The notes under the pieces: model-generated
Told to the model about the DNA's origin: nothing
The model's database searches: none
What the model saw: only the letters and a program-made list of their open reading frames with translations
Translations under genes and position numbers: made by a program
In this document: positions 5,868 to 5,905 of the stretch, piece by piece
Layout of the letters: every line of letters begins with the position of its first letter
Numbering within the stretch: the first letter of the stretch is position 1
Origin: an uncultured Pirellulaceae bacterium
GTDB taxonomy: Bacteria; Planctomycetota; Planctomycetia; Pirellulales; Pirellulaceae
Direction of reading: 5' to 3'
DNA length: 5,905 nt
NCBI GenBank assembly: GCA_934255105.1
Contig: CAKQNH010000345.1
Location: 1 to 5,905, forward strand

Positions 5868-5905
5868 GGGGGAGGGCGGAAGGGGGAGGGCGGAAGGGGG
5901 AGGGC
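5868..5905. repeat. G-rich 14-bp tandem repeat running off the window end
   Basis: The unit GGGGGAGGGCGGAA occurs at 5868-5881 and 5882-5895, with a third partial copy at 5896-5905, all exact. The array continues past the window, so the copy number is unknown. Six runs of three or more Gs lie within 38 bases of the + strand, giving clear G-quadruplex potential. No gene overlaps it. Confidence 0.85.

Overview
The window is a stretch of a carbohydrate or cell-surface glycan gene cluster, read entirely on the + strand. It most likely comes from a planctomycete of the Pirellulaceae (Rhodopirellula-like) type. That assignment is inference. It rests on the moderate GC content, weak or absent Shine-Dalgarno sequences, the character of the intergenic hairpin repeats (GGATAATCGG / GGCC-GGCC and CCCCGGCT-AGCCGGGG units), the G-rich tandem repeat at the 3' end, and the general look of the proteins. 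No rRNA, tRNA or CRISPR array is present.

Layout: (1) 1-873, the C-terminal major part of a LuxE-type acyl-protein synthetase, cut by the window edge. (2) 878-2104, a LuxC-type acyl-CoA reductase, four bases downstream. (3) 2105-2244, a gap filled by three hairpins: two related REP-like units flanking a GC-rich stem. (4) 2245-3468, a LegC-family PLP sugar aminotransferase. (5) 3465-4121, a NeuD/PglD-family sugar acetyltransferase whose ATG overlaps the aminotransferase stop (ATGA). (6) 4122-4536, a non-coding gap carrying a 209-bp MITE-like element with 23-bp terminal inverted repeats and a perfect 8-bp target duplication, followed by a second, independent inverted repeat. (7) 4537-5745, a cytoplasmic FlaA1/CapD-type UDP-HexNAc 4,6-dehydratase. 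(8) 5746-5905, a weak terminator candidate, a GC-rich hairpin and a 14-bp G-rich tandem repeat running off the end.

How the genes fit together: the dehydratase, LegC-type aminotransferase and NeuD/PglD-type acetyltransferase are the three activities that convert UDP-GlcNAc to a UDP-2,4-diacetamido-trideoxyhexose (bacillosamine type). That sugar is the entry point to legionaminic-type nonulosonic acids or to a diamino-sugar in a glycan. The later steps (hydrolysing epimerase, NeuB-type synthase, CMP transferase) are not in the window. The LuxE/LuxC pair is an ATP-dependent acyl activation and NADPH-dependent acyl-to-aldehyde reduction module. In Vibrio it serves light production; here no luciferase genes are visible and its substrate is unknown.

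The strongest non-coding find is the MITE-like element separating the acetyltransferase from the dehydratase gene.
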